Shown here piece by piece: positions 31,798 to 41,281 of a stretch of DNA of 64,000 nucleotides. Within the stretch, counting starts at the first letter, position 1, and each line of letters starts with the position of its first letter. Both the position numbers and the translations under genes were made by a program. The notes beneath the pieces are model-generated. The model ran no database searches and had not been told where the DNA came from. It worked only from the letters and a program-made list of their open reading frames with translations. Source of the stretch: Paenibacillus xylaniclasticus (GTDB lineage: Bacteria > Bacillota > Bacilli > Paenibacillales > Paenibacillaceae); the NCBI RefSeq assembly GCF_004001065.1, contig NZ_BIML01000013.1, forward strand, positions 62,001 through 126,000. The letters run 5' to 3'.

Positions 31798-33525
31798 TTG
31801 AAACAGCTGGATAACAACGCTCCAGTCATCGAATTTTCCCATTTCACCTTTCAATACCGCGCGCAAGCGGAGCCAACGCTTCGGGATATTTCGCTGACGA
31901 TTCATCGTGGGGAGAAGGTGCTCATCGTCGGTCCGTCCGGATCTGGCAAAAGCACGCTGGCTCACTGCATTAACGGGCTGGTGCCGTTTTTTTATGCCGG
32001 AACGATGCAGGGCTCGGCACTCATTGCTGGAGAGGACCTGGCCAAGACAAGCATCTTCAAGCTGTCCGGGCGGGTCGGTACGGTGCTGCAAGATCCGGAT
32101 GGGCAGTTCGTCGGCATGACGGTCGCGGAGGATATTGCCTTCAAGCTGGAGAACGACGGTGTGCCGCAAGGCGACATGCGGCGGCGGGTCGCGGAAGCGG
32201 CGGCCAGCGTCGGGATGGATCGGCTGCTGGACGCTTCGCCGCACGAGCTGTCGGGCGGTCAGAAGCAGCGGACGACGCTCGCTGGCGTGCTCGTAAGCAA
32301 GGCTGATGTGCTGCTGTTCGATGAGCCGCTCGCCAATCTTGACCCGCAGGCTGGGAAGCAGACAATCGAGCTGATCGACCGCATCCATCGGGAGACGGGG
32401 AAGACGATCATTATCGTCGAGCATCGGCTGGAGGATGTGCTTCATCGAAACGTAGACCGGATTATCTTAATTGAAGAGGGCCGCATTACAGCGGATGCGT
32501 CGCCAGATGAGCTGCTATGCTCCGGTCTTCTGAAGCGGGCGGGCATTCGTGAGCCGTTGTATTGGACGGCGATGCAGTATGCCGGCTGCAGCTTAACTCC
32601 AGCGATGAAGCCGGCCAGCCTGCCAAGCATTCCGGTCGGTGAATGGGCAGAAGCGCTTGCAGCCTGGCATGAGCAGGAAGCGGCGGCAGCAATGGAGGAG
32701 CCAAACCGACCGACCGTGCTGGAGCTTACGGACGTCGGTTTTGCTTATGAGCGGGGCGGACGATCCGTTGTGAAGCAGGTATCGTTCCGAATCGGGCAAG
32801 GGGAGCTTGTAAGCATCGTCGGCCGCAACGGCGCAGGCAAGTCGACGTTGATGAAGCTGATATGCGGCTTTTATAAGCCTACCAGTGGAAGTATAGTCTA
32901 TAAGGGCCGCGATTTGGCGGAGGATACGATCAAGGAGCGCTCGGAGCGGATCGGCTTCGTCATGCAAAATCCGAACCATATGATCTCCAAAACGATGCTG
33001 TACGAGGAGGTCGCGCTAGGTCTAGTGCTTCGCGGCTTGGATGAGGCGTCGATCCGTGAGCGGGTGATGGATACACTGCGTATATGCGGTCTGTACGAAA
33101 TGCGTAATTGGCCCATCTCTGCACTCAGTTTTGGCCAGAAGAAGCGGGTGACGATTGCATCCATCCTCGTTCTTCAGCCGGAGGTTATCATATTGGACGA
33201 GCCAACGGCTGGACAAGATTTTCGTCACTATAACGAAATGATGGAGTTTCTACTGACGCTCAACCGTCAAGGCAAGAGTATTGTTGTCATTACGCACGAT
33301 ATGCATTTGATGCTGGAATACGCGGACCGGGCAATCGTATTGTCGGACGGCGAAGTAATTGCAGACGGTGCACCGGCCGAGGTGCTGACGGATACTCGAA
33401 TCGTAGAGGCGGCAAGTCTGAAAGAAACGTCGGTCTACGAGCTCGCGCTGCGGGCTGGCATCGGTGAGCCGAAGGAATTCGTCCGCCGGTTTATTGAACG
33501 CGACCGAAAGGAGCGAGGTGCTTGA
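31798..33525 (+). CDS. ECF transporter ATPase, fused A and A' domains
   Basis: 575 residues with two ABC modules. First: Walker [11 protein letters not shown] near 44, signature ELSGGQKQR near 150, Walker B VLLFDEPLANLDP. Second: GRNGAGKSTL near 342, LSFGQKKR near 440 and VIILDEPTAGQD near 462. The second signature has Phe in place of Gly, as in other A' domains. TTG 31798 is chosen because AAGAGGG is 7 bases upstream; ATG 31762 has none. It powers the S and T components encoded on either side. Confidence 0.92.
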   Translation: MKQLDNNAPVIEFSHFTFQYRAQAEPTLRDISLTIHRGEKVLIVGPSGSGKSTLAHCINGLVPFFYAGTMQGSALIAGEDLAKTSIFKLSGRVGTVLQDPDGQFVGMTVAEDIAFKLENDGVPQGDMRRRVAEAAASVGMDRLLDASPHELSGGQKQRTTLAGVLVSKADVLLFDEPLANLDPQAGKQTIELIDRIHRETGKTIIIVEHRLEDVLHRNVDRIILIEEGRITADASPDELLCSGLLKRAGIREPLYWTAMQYAGCSLTPAMKPASLPSIPVGEWAEALAAWHEQEAAAAMEEPNRPTVLELTDVGFAYERGGRSVVKQVSFRIGQGELVSIVGRNGAGKSTLMKLICGFYKPTSGSIVYKGRDLAEDTIKERSERIGFVMQNPNHMISKTMLYEEVALGLVLRGLDEASIRERVMDTLRICGLYEMRNWPISALSFGQKKRVTIASILVLQPEVIILDEPTAGQDFRHYNEMMEFLLTLNRQGKSIVVITHDMHLMLEYADRAIVLSDGEVIADGAPAEVLTDTRIVEAASLKETSVYELALRAGIGEPKEFVRRFIERDRKERGA

Positions 33526-34352
33526 AGGCACGAATGCTGACGTATACGGGGCAGGACTCTCCTATACATCGATTGACAGGAGCAGCGAAGCTGATCTTTT
33601 TTGCGGTATGGTCGGTGACAGCTATGATTACGTACGATACGAGAAGCTTGCTCGCCATGCTGCTGCTTAGTCTTGTCGTATTCCGTCTGTCCAAAGTCCG
33701 GTTTCAAGATTACTCGTTCGTCCTTTATTTAATTTTATTCTTCTTCGCGCTTAATCATCTGGCGATCTTCTTGTTCTCTCCGCTGGAGGGCGTGAGCATC
33801 TATGGCAGCCGGCACGATCTATTCCCGATAGCGGGACGGTATGTCGTCACGGAGGAGCAGCTATTCTATCAATTTAACATCGCGCTTAAATATTTGACCG
33901 TCATCCCGATGGCGCTGCTGTTCATTCTGACGACCGACCCGGCCGAGTTCGCGGCGTCGCTGAATCGGATTGGCGTCAGCTATCGAATCGCTTATGCGGT
34001 GTCGATTGCGATGAGGTATATTCCGGATATTCAACGCGATTTTGAGAATATTTCGTTCTCCGCGCAAGCACGCGGCATCGATATTTCGCGGAAGGAGAAG
34101 CTGACGCGGCGGGTGCGTAACGTCATTGGCATCTTAATGCCGTTAATTTTGACGAGCGTGCAGCGGATTGAGTCGATCAGCGCAGCTATGGAGCTGCGCG
34201 GCTTCGGCCAGCGGCGCAAGCGCACTTGGTACAATGGGCGTCCGTTCGCGGCGCACGATTACGCGGCGGTGGCGCTGATCGCTGTCATCGCAATCGGCTC
34301 GATGTGGCTGACGTTTCGGGATGGAACGCGATTTTATAATCCTTTTAAGTAG
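33522..34352 (+). CDS. ECF transporter transmembrane T component
   Basis: 276 residues, CbiQ/EcfT family. About five membrane helices and the two coupling motifs of the family, with the second near 205-215 (MELRGFGQ) where the usual Ala-Arg-Gly is replaced by Leu-Arg-Gly; the first near 183 is AQARGID. TTG 33522 overlaps the ATPase stop by 4 bases; an ATG at 33534 is also possible. It joins the ATPase to the S component. Confidence 0.88.
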   Translation: MKARMLTYTGQDSPIHRLTGAAKLIFFAVWSVTAMITYDTRSLLAMLLLSLVVFRLSKVRFQDYSFVLYLILFFFALNHLAIFLFSPLEGVSIYGSRHDLFPIAGRYVVTEEQLFYQFNIALKYLTVIPMALLFILTTDPAEFAASLNRIGVSYRIAYAVSIAMRYIPDIQRDFENISFSAQARGIDISRKEKLTRRVRNVIGILMPLILTSVQRIESISAAMELRGFGQRRKRTWYNGRPFAAHDYAAVALIAVIAIGSMWLTFRDGTRFYNPFK

Positions 34353-34477
34353 AGCTTGGGTTAGTAGGCAATGTTAAGTGAATAATCAGGCTTTCCAGCG
34401 TGGAAAATAAATGCGGCCTGTCCTGTAATCAGCAGCGGCAGAGCCGCTTTATCATTTTACGAACGAGGAGCTTGCTT

Positions 34478-35290
34478 ATGAATTTCCTGCGTATTATTGC
34501 GATGATCGTCATTCTGCTGTCCGTTGGACAAGCGTCATTGCCGAAAGCACATGCTGACGGAACGTTCCATTTCGGCTTCAAGAAGAGTGTGAACGGACAG
34601 CCCCCCTCTATCGATCAAGAAGGATTCAAAGAGCTGCTGTCTCGGTACGGCGCGGTTTTCACCGGCGATATGTCGGCGCCTGAGCTGTATCTGACATTCG
34701 ATAATGGCTACGAGAATGGGTACACTTCCGATATTTTGGATGTATTGAAGACAAAGGGAGTGCCAGCTATTTTTTTCGTGACGGGTCATTATGTCAAGAC
34801 GCAGCCGGATCTGCTGAAGCGGATGGTACAGGAGGGGCATCTGATCGGCAATCATTCGTGGAGCCATCCGGATATGAGCGCCATCTCGTCCGAGCGGATT
34901 AAGCAGGAGCTGGACCAGGTGAAGCAGCAGGTGCTGGCGCTAACCGGACAGAAGGAAATGAAATATTTGCGTACGCCCCGCGGCATATTTAACGAGCGGT
35001 CACTTGCGGTCAGCAAGCAGCTTGGTTATACGAACGTATTCTGGTCGGTGGCATACAAGGATTGGGATACGTCTAGTCAGAAAGGGGCGCAGTATGCGTA
35101 TGACAAGGTGATGGCGCAGCTGCATCCAGGCGCTGTCATTTTGCTGCATTCGGTGTCGAGCGATAATGCACAAGCGCTGGGAAGAATTATTGACGCAGCG
35201 AGGGCGAAGGGGTATCAGTTCAAGAGCTTGGATGAGATGAAAAATCAGATGCCTGCCCCGTCTGATGCGCAAGTTCCTTCTGCATCGTGA
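34478..35290 (+). CDS. pdaA: PdaA-like delta-lactam-forming peptidoglycan deacetylase
   Basis: 270 residues. A signal peptide ends near AHADG. The NodB-type domain has TFDNGYENGYT near 72 (the PdaA version of motif 1, catalytic Asp), HSWSHPD near 122 (metal His pair), RTPRG near 166 and HSVSSDN near 225. PdaA deacetylates muramic acid so that spore cortex delta-lactam can form, which needs PdaA plus CwlD for germination-competent cortex. CGAGGAG lies 7 bases before ATG 34478. Supports a spore-forming host. Confidence 0.9.
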   Translation: MNFLRIIAMIVILLSVGQASLPKAHADGTFHFGFKKSVNGQPPSIDQEGFKELLSRYGAVFTGDMSAPELYLTFDNGYENGYTSDILDVLKTKGVPAIFFVTGHYVKTQPDLLKRMVQEGHLIGNHSWSHPDMSAISSERIKQELDQVKQQVLALTGQKEMKYLRTPRGIFNERSLAVSKQLGYTNVFWSVAYKDWDTSSQKGAQYAYDKVMAQLHPGAVILLHSVSSDNAQALGRIIDAARAKGYQFKSLDEMKNQMPAPSDAQVPSAS

Positions 35291-35387
35291 AGATCCCGTG
35301 CGCAGGGGAATAGGAATCGAGCTGATGTCACATGCTACTTGTTGCGTGCCGATCGCACGTATTGCACATCAAGGAGGTGTTCCATCT

Positions 35388-35552
35388 ATGGCGAAGAAGC
35401 AATCCCAGCAAACGTCCAAAGCAGCGGTGCAATCGACCGAGCTGAATAAACTATCTGAATTCGATACCGAATTCGCTGCAGAACCGGCAGCTGAAGCGGC
35501 GAAGGCGTTTCAGAATCATAGGAAGCAGCCGACTCAGCAGGAATATCAATAA
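35388..35552 (+). CDS. Small hydrophilic protein, possible gamma-type SASP
   Basis: 54 residues, rich in Gln, Ala, Glu and Lys. The centre SEFDTEFAAEPAAEAAK resembles the FGTEFASET repeat of gamma-type small acid-soluble spore proteins, here in one copy. AAGGAGGTG lies 7 bases before the ATG. It follows pdaA, a sporulation gene, and ends at a long hairpin terminator. The SASP assignment is tentative. Confidence 0.6.
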   Translation: MAKKQSQQTSKAAVQSTELNKLSEFDTEFAAEPAAEAAKAFQNHRKQPTQQEYQ

Positions 35553-35574
35553 GAATGATTAAGGTGCTGTCCAA

Positions 35575-35625
35575 CGAAAAGGTTGTGCGGAGAACAGGAG
35601 GCCTGTTTTCCGCACAGCCTTTTCG
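35575..35625 (+). terminator. Long hairpin terminator
   Basis: A 24-bp stem with two G-T pairs (35575-35598 with 35602-35625) on a 3-base loop; the arms begin CGAAAAGG and end CCTTTTCG. Confidence 0.75.
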
Positions 35626-35821
35626 CATTTGTTGTATCAGAGCTGCAATAATTCATCTGCATATGAAAGATGGGCTGATGAAATACTGCACAGAATGCAT
35701 ATATATCGCCTAAGAAGCTCTAGATCGCCCTTCATGCACAGCTATTCCGACCGGCTGTTCGGCTTTCCAGTTCATCGGGTACAATGAAGTAACACAGCTA
35801 GGTACGAGGGAGTACTTGAAT

Positions 35822-36484
35822 ATGAGAAGTTATCAGAGCAATTCGTCCCCAACGTATACTGAATCTGCAGCGATTACGCTCGGTATGGGCTGCTTCTGGA
35901 GCCCAGAGGCGCTATTTGGGCATGTGCCTGGGGTGTTGGGTACGCGTACGGGCTATGCGGGCGGTACAACCGAGCAGCCGACCTATCATGAGATAGGCGA
36001 TCATTCCGAGACAGTCGAGGTCAAGTTCGACCCGAAGCTTGTGACGCTTCAGCAGCTGCTTGAGCTGTTCTGGAAGCACCATAAGCCGGTTAATATTAAT
36101 GGCTATAAGGGGCGGCAGTATTGGTCGCTGGCATTGTATCGGGATCAAGAGCAGCGGGAGGCCATTGAATGGGTGAAGCGGCGTCTGGAGGAAGAGAGCG
36201 GTGGTCCGCTTGATACAGAGGTGTCACCTTGTCCAGAATTTTATCCTGCCGAGTCACGGCACCAGAAGTATTATTTGAAACGGTTTCCCGATGCGGTTGC
36301 GAAGCTCGGCGAGCTGTATGGCACCGAAGAGAACTGGGTGGATACGACACTCGCTGCCAGATTGAACGGATTGGCCAAAGGATATACAAGCATGGAACGG
36401 ATCACTGATGAAATGAGACGCTGGCCTATACACAACGATGATAGAGAACGAATACTGAAAGGAATTCGCCGAATTCGCTGGTAA
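35822..36484 (+). CDS. msrA: Peptide methionine sulfoxide reductase MsrA
   Basis: 220 residues. Catalytic GMGCFWSPE near 22, GYAGG near 47 and HPTYHEI/QPTYHEIGDHSETVEV follow the family closely. It reduces methionine-S-sulfoxide in proteins. The C-terminal 50 residues extend past the usual MsrA end. ATG 35822 (GAGGGA 10 bases upstream) or TTG 35816 could be the start. No msrB is nearby. Confidence 0.93.
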   Translation: MRSYQSNSSPTYTESAAITLGMGCFWSPEALFGHVPGVLGTRTGYAGGTTEQPTYHEIGDHSETVEVKFDPKLVTLQQLLELFWKHHKPVNINGYKGRQYWSLALYRDQEQREAIEWVKRRLEEESGGPLDTEVSPCPEFYPAESRHQKYYLKRFPDAVAKLGELYGTEENWVDTTLAARLNGLAKGYTSMERITDEMRRWPIHNDDRERILKGIRRIRW

Positions 36485-36569
36485 CCGCGTACAAGTGATG
36501 ATAGAAATCCCAGTCTGTTCAAGTGTAAAATGGAGGTATTAGAACATCATAAAGGAGAGTAACTGAATA

Positions 36570-37037
36570 ATGGATTCCGGTGGATTCATGGTCCTCGTTC
36601 TTATCATCGCTGCACTTGTGTTATTCCGCACATTGCGGGACGTGCGCAGGCCGATTCGGGGCAGCGGCATAAGGCTGCTTCTTCCAATCATATACATGCT
36701 TCCAGGCGTATATTTGATTCAGAACCCGAATGTGCATGCGCCGACTTATGAATGGCTGGCTGCAATTGGTATCGGCATCGTATTATCGGTTCCGCTTATT
36801 TGGACAACGAACTATGAAGTGCGCGATGACAACCAAATATATGCGAAGCGCAATCAAGGCTTTATTATCGCTTTTCTCGCTGTATTCGCCATCCGTTTCC
36901 TTCTGCGCAGCTACATAAGCGGCTTGGACCCCGATACGCTTGCGGCGCTGTTCATCACGGTCGCATTCTCTTATGCAATAACTTGGCGCATGGTTTCATT
37001 TCTGAAATTTCGCAAGGTAGCCCGGCTTCGCGGCTAG
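36570..37037 (+). CDS. CcdC-family membrane protein (DUF1453)
   Basis: 155 residues with four or five membrane helices and the family pattern RTLRDVRRPIRGSG after helix 1 and NYEVRDDNQIYAKRN before the last two. Related to B. subtilis CcdC, encoded near cytochrome c maturation genes there, although its role is unclear. AAAGGAGAG precedes the ATG. Confidence 0.78.
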   Translation: MDSGGFMVLVLIIAALVLFRTLRDVRRPIRGSGIRLLLPIIYMLPGVYLIQNPNVHAPTYEWLAAIGIGIVLSVPLIWTTNYEVRDDNQIYAKRNQGFIIAFLAVFAIRFLLRSYISGLDPDTLAALFITVAFSYAITWRMVSFLKFRKVARLRG

Positions 37038-37129
37038 TTAAGGCAATCAAGCGGTCTTATCCCGGAAGAGCTTGCTGTAAAGCACTTCTGTCTTACTTAC
37101 AAACCTAAACTAATCAATGGAGGCCGTTC

Positions 37130-37759
37130 ATGAATAAAATGATGCGAGCAGCGCTTGTATACGGTACGTTAGCGCTCGTCCTTCTCTATTATCGCAACGA
37201 TGTCATGGACTGGCTGCAGCATGGCCATTCCCCGCTGTGGCTGCTGTTTGGCGCAGCAATGCTGCTCGCCTTTATTCCTGTCCTGCCTTACAAGCTTGTG
37301 ATCGGCTCGCTCGGCATTATTTATGGTCCGCTGACGGGAGCGTTCTTAAGCTGGCTGGCCTCTGTGCTTGCTTCCATCGTCATGTTCATGCTTATTCGTC
37401 GGTATTTTCAAGAGCAGGGCAGAGCTTACTTGTCCCGGTTTCAGCAGGTAGAGCGTCTGTCGGTCTTGATGGAGAGGCATCCGTTCGTCGCTATTTTTCT
37501 GGCAAAGCTCGTTCCACTGGTGCCCAGCATGCTCGTGATCATTTATCCTGCGCTGCTTAACGTTCGGCTGTCGACGTTCGTTATGGCATCGGGTCTGGGC
37601 AAAATTCCGGTTATGCTCGCCTTTGCATTTCTTGGCCATGAATTACTTGAAGATTGGCAGAGCTCGCTGCTCATACTTGGTGTGCATACCTCGTTAATAT
37701 TGATCGTCATGGTCTTGTACCGATGGTGGTACAGGAGAACGAGTCATCGAGAGTCTTGA
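37130..37759 (+). CDS. TVP38/TMEM64 (VTT-domain) membrane protein
   Basis: 209 residues, about six membrane helices. The VTT core has YKLVIGSLGIIYGPLTGAF near 48 and FVAIFLAKLVPLVP near 122, matching the re-entrant loop segments of DedA/VTT proteins, some of which flip lipids. CAATGGAGG precedes the ATG. Substrate unknown. Confidence 0.82.
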   Translation: MNKMMRAALVYGTLALVLLYYRNDVMDWLQHGHSPLWLLFGAAMLLAFIPVLPYKLVIGSLGIIYGPLTGAFLSWLASVLASIVMFMLIRRYFQEQGRAYLSRFQQVERLSVLMERHPFVAIFLAKLVPLVPSMLVIIYPALLNVRLSTFVMASGLGKIPVMLAFAFLGHELLEDWQSSLLILGVHTSLILIVMVLYRWWYRRTSHRES

Positions 37760-37899
37760 TGGAAGCCGGGTTGTAGTAATATGGAGGAGGATAATCCATA
37801 TTGCTGCAGCCTTTTCTTGTCTGCAGTGAGAACAGGCTCTATTAACAATCTATGATATGGCAGATGGGAAGAAGGTGTGCAGACGGGCGGGAGGAATGG

Positions 37900-38150
37900 T
37901 TGGCAGTTCAAGAGCTCTTTCTTGATTTCTACGGTACAATCGTCCATAGGACGACGATATTATTCCTGTTATATGTGAAGAGGTTCGAAGAACAGCCAGG
38001 ATTGATTGCAGTCTGCGAGAAATTGGCGATTACTAGTGGCGGACTTTCTTGTCTATGTGCCAAATAAGCTATGGTGAAGCCTTCATCGATCAATGAACTG
38101 AAGCTTATATTATACCGACTAGCGGACCGACTTCGGTGCTTTCGTCATGT
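37900..38150 (+). pseudogene. Decayed HAD-family hydrolase gene
   Basis: GGGAGG is followed 5 bases later by TTG and the frame AVQELFLDFYGTIVH, a haloacid-dehalogenase N-terminus with the nucleophile Asp. After CAT a single missing base breaks it: restoring one G gives HEDDDIIPVICEEVRR and on to LREIGDY, then TAG where TGG is expected, then WRTFLSMCQISYGEAFIDQ and a further frameshift. Tail scraps (TDFGAFV) reach about 38150. At least three lesions make this a clear pseudogene; only about the first third of a 220-residue protein remains. Confidence 0.7.
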
Positions 38151-38207
38151 GGCGGCAGCCCTCCCAATCGTGTAAGCTAAGAGGACGAGAACTGGAGGGA
38201 TGCGTAA

Positions 38208-38876
38208 GTGGCAGGTCAGAAGCATTATGTCGTATGGGTCGGCAGACAACCAGGCGTATACGCGGTCTGGGCGGATTGCCAGAAGCAGACAAGCGGATAT
38301 GAAGGCGCGAAATTCAAATCGTTCGAGTCTAAGGAGGCCGCGGAGAAGGCATTCCGCGAAGGCTGGGAGCGTCACTGGGGGCAAGGCGCCAAAGGCTCCA
38401 AGCCTTATAACCGATCGTATTCATCATCGGCGAAGCCGAAGACAACGGCCGTAGATCCGGCTGAGCTTGAGATCGACTATGACAGCATTTCCGTCGATGT
38501 CGGCACAAGCGGCAATCCGGGTCCGGTTGAATATAAGGGCGTCGATACCCGGACGGGTGAGGTGCTGTTCTCTGTCGGGCCGATACGCAAAGGGACGAAC
38601 AATCTCGGCGAGTTTCTGGCGATCGTGCATGCTTTAAGTTATTTACAGAAGCTCGGCAGCAACAAGACGATTTACAGCGATTCGGTTAACGCGATGAAAT
38701 GGGTGCGGGAGAAGAAGGTCGCCACGACGCTGCCGCGTGATGCCTCCACGGAGGAGATATGGAAGCGGGTCGACGAAGCGATTCATTGGCTGCAGACGAA
38801 CCGATACGATAACAAAATTTTAAAGTGGCAGACGAAGCTGTGGGGCGAGATTAAAGCCGATTACGGTAGAAAATAG
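38208..38876 (+). CDS. Ribonuclease H with N-terminal viroplasmin domain
   Basis: 222 residues. The first 45 form the small hybrid-binding domain found in eukaryotic RNase H1 (YVVWVGRQPGVY and FKSFESKEAAEKAF). The catalytic domain spans about 85-222, with acidic residues in ISVDVGTSGNPG, NNLGEFLAIVHAL, TIYSDSVNAMKW and WGEIKADYGR, a plausible DEDD set. It degrades RNA in RNA-DNA hybrids. The start is GTG with GGAGGG upstream. Confidence 0.88.
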   Translation: MAGQKHYVVWVGRQPGVYAVWADCQKQTSGYEGAKFKSFESKEAAEKAFREGWERHWGQGAKGSKPYNRSYSSSAKPKTTAVDPAELEIDYDSISVDVGTSGNPGPVEYKGVDTRTGEVLFSVGPIRKGTNNLGEFLAIVHALSYLQKLGSNKTIYSDSVNAMKWVREKKVATTLPRDASTEEIWKRVDEAIHWLQTNRYDNKILKWQTKLWGEIKADYGRK

Positions 38877-38895
38877 AAGGGTTGGCTGTAGTGCG

Positions 38896-39204
38896 ATGGC
38901 AATTGCGGAATGGACAGAGCGTGAGCTGCTGGACCGAATCGAGGCAGGGGGTCTCAGAGAGGCGGTGCTGTTCTACACTGCGATGTGCGGGACGTGCAAG
39001 GTGGCTGAGCGAATGCTCGAAATTGTGGAGGCGGCAGGGGTGCCGATTGAGATTTGTAAGCTGAATATCAATTACGCGCCGGTGCTGCGCGAGCATTGGC
39101 GGGTGTCCAGTGTACCTTGTCTTGTGCTGCTGGAAGACGGCGAACCGGTTCGGATGGAGTACGCGATGGTTTCTGTTGATCATTTGTACCGAATCTTACA
39201 ATAA
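38896..39204 (+). CDS. Thioredoxin-like protein
   Basis: 102 residues. FYTAMCGTCKVAERML carries a CGTC redox pair near residue 31, and VSSVPCLVLLEDGE contains the cis-Pro. Short thioredoxin fold, cytosolic. Family members act as general thiol reductants; the partner is unknown. It follows RNase H after 19 bases. Confidence 0.85.
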   Translation: MAIAEWTERELLDRIEAGGLREAVLFYTAMCGTCKVAERMLEIVEAAGVPIEICKLNINYAPVLREHWRVSSVPCLVLLEDGEPVRMEYAMVSVDHLYRILQ

Positions 39205-39267
39205 GAACGGACTGTTCTTTCGACTCAGAGGCATGCGCCAGACTCGAAAGAGATGCTCTTAGCATAA

Positions 39268-39303
39268 GGCTGCGTGACCGCATCAAGCTGCGGTTGCGGA
39301 GCC
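39268..39303 (+). terminator. Hairpin after the thioredoxin-like gene
   Basis: GGCT, CG and CCGCA segments pair with TGCGG, CG and AGCC. A second stem (TCTTTCGA with TCGAAAGA) lies just before it at about 39212-39252. T-tract weak. Confidence 0.45.
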
Positions 39304-39463
39304 TTAATTGACGTGGCGGCAGAAATATTCGGGCTCCCTAATAATTGACAAGAAATATACCGATACAGAGAGGAAAACCGGTTTCTTATTTCGAATAGAT
39401 TAAGTAAGTATTACATATTTTTACACCGCAATGAATTCACGAGACAGGGAGACGGCGAATCGA

Positions 39464-41281
39464 ATGAATGCAATGAATTTTCAAGTCAATCTAAGCGGTA
39501 TGATTGAACTGTTGTCGAATCATTTGTATTCTGATAATTCTGTGTTTATTAGAGAATTGCTGCAAAATGCGGTGGATGCCATTACGGCAAGGAAGAAGCG
39601 CGGACAAGCTTTTGAGCCGCAAGTTACGGTAGAGCTGCATCCCTCCCGCACGGCAGCGTTTCACGACAATGGCTGTGGTCTGACAGAGCAGGAAATTCGT
39701 GATTTCCTATCCCGCATAGGCAGCACATCGAAGCGGGAGGAGCTGGATGCCGGAGACGATTTCATTGGACAATTCGGCGTGGGGCTGCTGTCCTGCTTTA
39801 TCGTGTGTAACGAGATCGTGCTCGTTACGCGGTCGTCGAATGAAGGTGCGCCGGCGCTGGAGTGGCGGGGCTGTCCAGATGGAACCTATACGATTCGTGA
39901 GCTGGCAGCGAGCGTTCCGGTAGGCACTTCCATTTATATCCGGGCGAAAGAAGGCTATGAGCAATATTTTGAACACGACCAGATGGAAGACATGCTGAGG
40001 CGGTACGGCTCGTTCCTCGATACGCCGATTGTTCTGGAGGGGCCTTGGGGACCGATCCGGATTAACGATACGCTGCCGCCGTGGCGAATGAGTCGGCAGG
40101 ATGCGCTGGAGTATGGGGAGCGCGAGTATTATAATAAGCCGCTAGATGTCATTCCGCTTCGTTCTGCGATCGGTGAGGCGGAGGGCGTTGCATACTTACT
40201 GCCGTATGCGGTCAGCTTGCAGGAAGAGAAGCAGCACCGAATATATATGAAGCAGATGATGGTATCGGAAAGAAATAATCGGATTCTTCCTTCATGGGCG
40301 TTCTTCGTCAATGCGATTGTCAATGTGAACGGGGTGAGGCCGACTGCCTCGCGGGAATCGTTCCAGGAGAATGATTTGTTCTTTGCGGTGCAGCATGAGC
40401 TGGGTGAATGCATTAAGCGCCATCTGATTGGCTTGTCGGAGCGTGATCCGGAGCTGTTCGCCACGATTATCCGTATTCACTATGCGTCTATTAAGACGCT
40501 TGCGATAGAGGATGAAGAGATTTACCATCTGTTCATGCCTTACTTGAGCTTCGAGACTGTATCGGGCCGGATGGAAATGCATGAAATTATACAAACGTTG
40601 GAAAATTATGCGCAAGAAGGAACGAGTGATATGCGGCTGTATGTGACAGCTACGCTGGATGAGTTCCGTCAGATTGCACGTGTCGCGAAGGCGCAGAACA
40701 TGATGGTGGTGAACGGCGGCTACGTCCATGATTTCGAGCTGATTCGCAAGCTTAATGGGATATGGGACGATGTTGAGGTTGACGTACTGGATGTGCTCGA
40801 CTTCTCCAGCAGGTTCAAGCCGCTTAAGCCTGTCGATTCGCTTCAGGCGGCGCCGCTCTTAGCCACGGCGAACCGAGTGCTGAAGCCGTTTCAGTGTGAG
40901 AGCTCGATCCGCTGGTTCCAGCCGGCTGACGTGCCTGTGCTTTATAACACGAATGCGGAAATTAATTTTTTGAAAATGGCTGAGAAGACGAGTAATGAAG
41001 GGGACGAGCTGTTTGCAGGCGTCGTGAAGGCGATAAGTGACGAACTGAATGAGGTGCCGTACGCGCGCCTCTGTTTCAATTATAACAATCCGCTAGTCCG
41101 GAAAGCGATCGAAGCAGAGGACGACGAGCTGCGTCGAACGTGCATTGAGCTATTCTATACCCAGGCGCTGCTGATGGGAAATTATCCGATGAGCCAAGAG
41201 GAGCTGCGGCTGATGAACCAATCGCTGCTTGCGTTCATGGAGCGGGGACTCGGCAGTACTGCTGATGGAGTGGGACTATGA
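39464..41281 (+). CDS. HSP90-family chaperone, divergent HtpG paralogue
   Basis: 605 residues. GHKL ATPase motifs are intact: FIRELLQNAVDA near 31 (catalytic Glu and Mg-binding Asn), FHDNGCGL near 69, IGSTSKRE near 88 and IGQFGVGLLSCF near 103. The middle-domain Arg of the SRE motif is present (RPTASRESFQEN near 305). No charged linker and no MEEVD tail. It is more diverged than HtpG and is co-translated with a helical-repeat protein through a 4-base overlap. ATG 39464 is preferred; 39431 is also in frame. Confidence 0.87.
   Translation: MNAMNFQVNLSGMIELLSNHLYSDNSVFIRELLQNAVDAITARKKRGQAFEPQVTVELHPSRTAAFHDNGCGLTEQEIRDFLSRIGSTSKREELDAGDDFIGQFGVGLLSCFIVCNEIVLVTRSSNEGAPALEWRGCPDGTYTIRELAASVPVGTSIYIRAKEGYEQYFEHDQMEDMLRRYGSFLDTPIVLEGPWGPIRINDTLPPWRMSRQDALEYGEREYYNKPLDVIPLRSAIGEAEGVAYLLPYAVSLQEEKQHRIYMKQMMVSERNNRILPSWAFFVNAIVNVNGVRPTASRESFQENDLFFAVQHELGECIKRHLIGLSERDPELFATIIRIHYASIKTLAIEDEEIYHLFMPYLSFETVSGRMEMHEIIQTLENYAQEGTSDMRLYVTATLDEFRQIARVAKAQNMMVVNGGYVHDFELIRKLNGIWDDVEVDVLDVLDFSSRFKPLKPVDSLQAAPLLATANRVLKPFQCESSIRWFQPADVPVLYNTNAEINFLKMAEKTSNEGDELFAGVVKAISDELNEVPYARLCFNYNNPLVRKAIEAEDDELRRTCIELFYTQALLMGNYPMSQEELRLMNQSLLAFMERGLGSTADGVGL

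Noticed and set aside
37852-38067. Intact 71-residue protein starting at 37852
   Set aside because: Its middle is the start of a HAD hydrolase and its tail is out of frame with the continuing HAD sequence; it is better read as a pseudogene.
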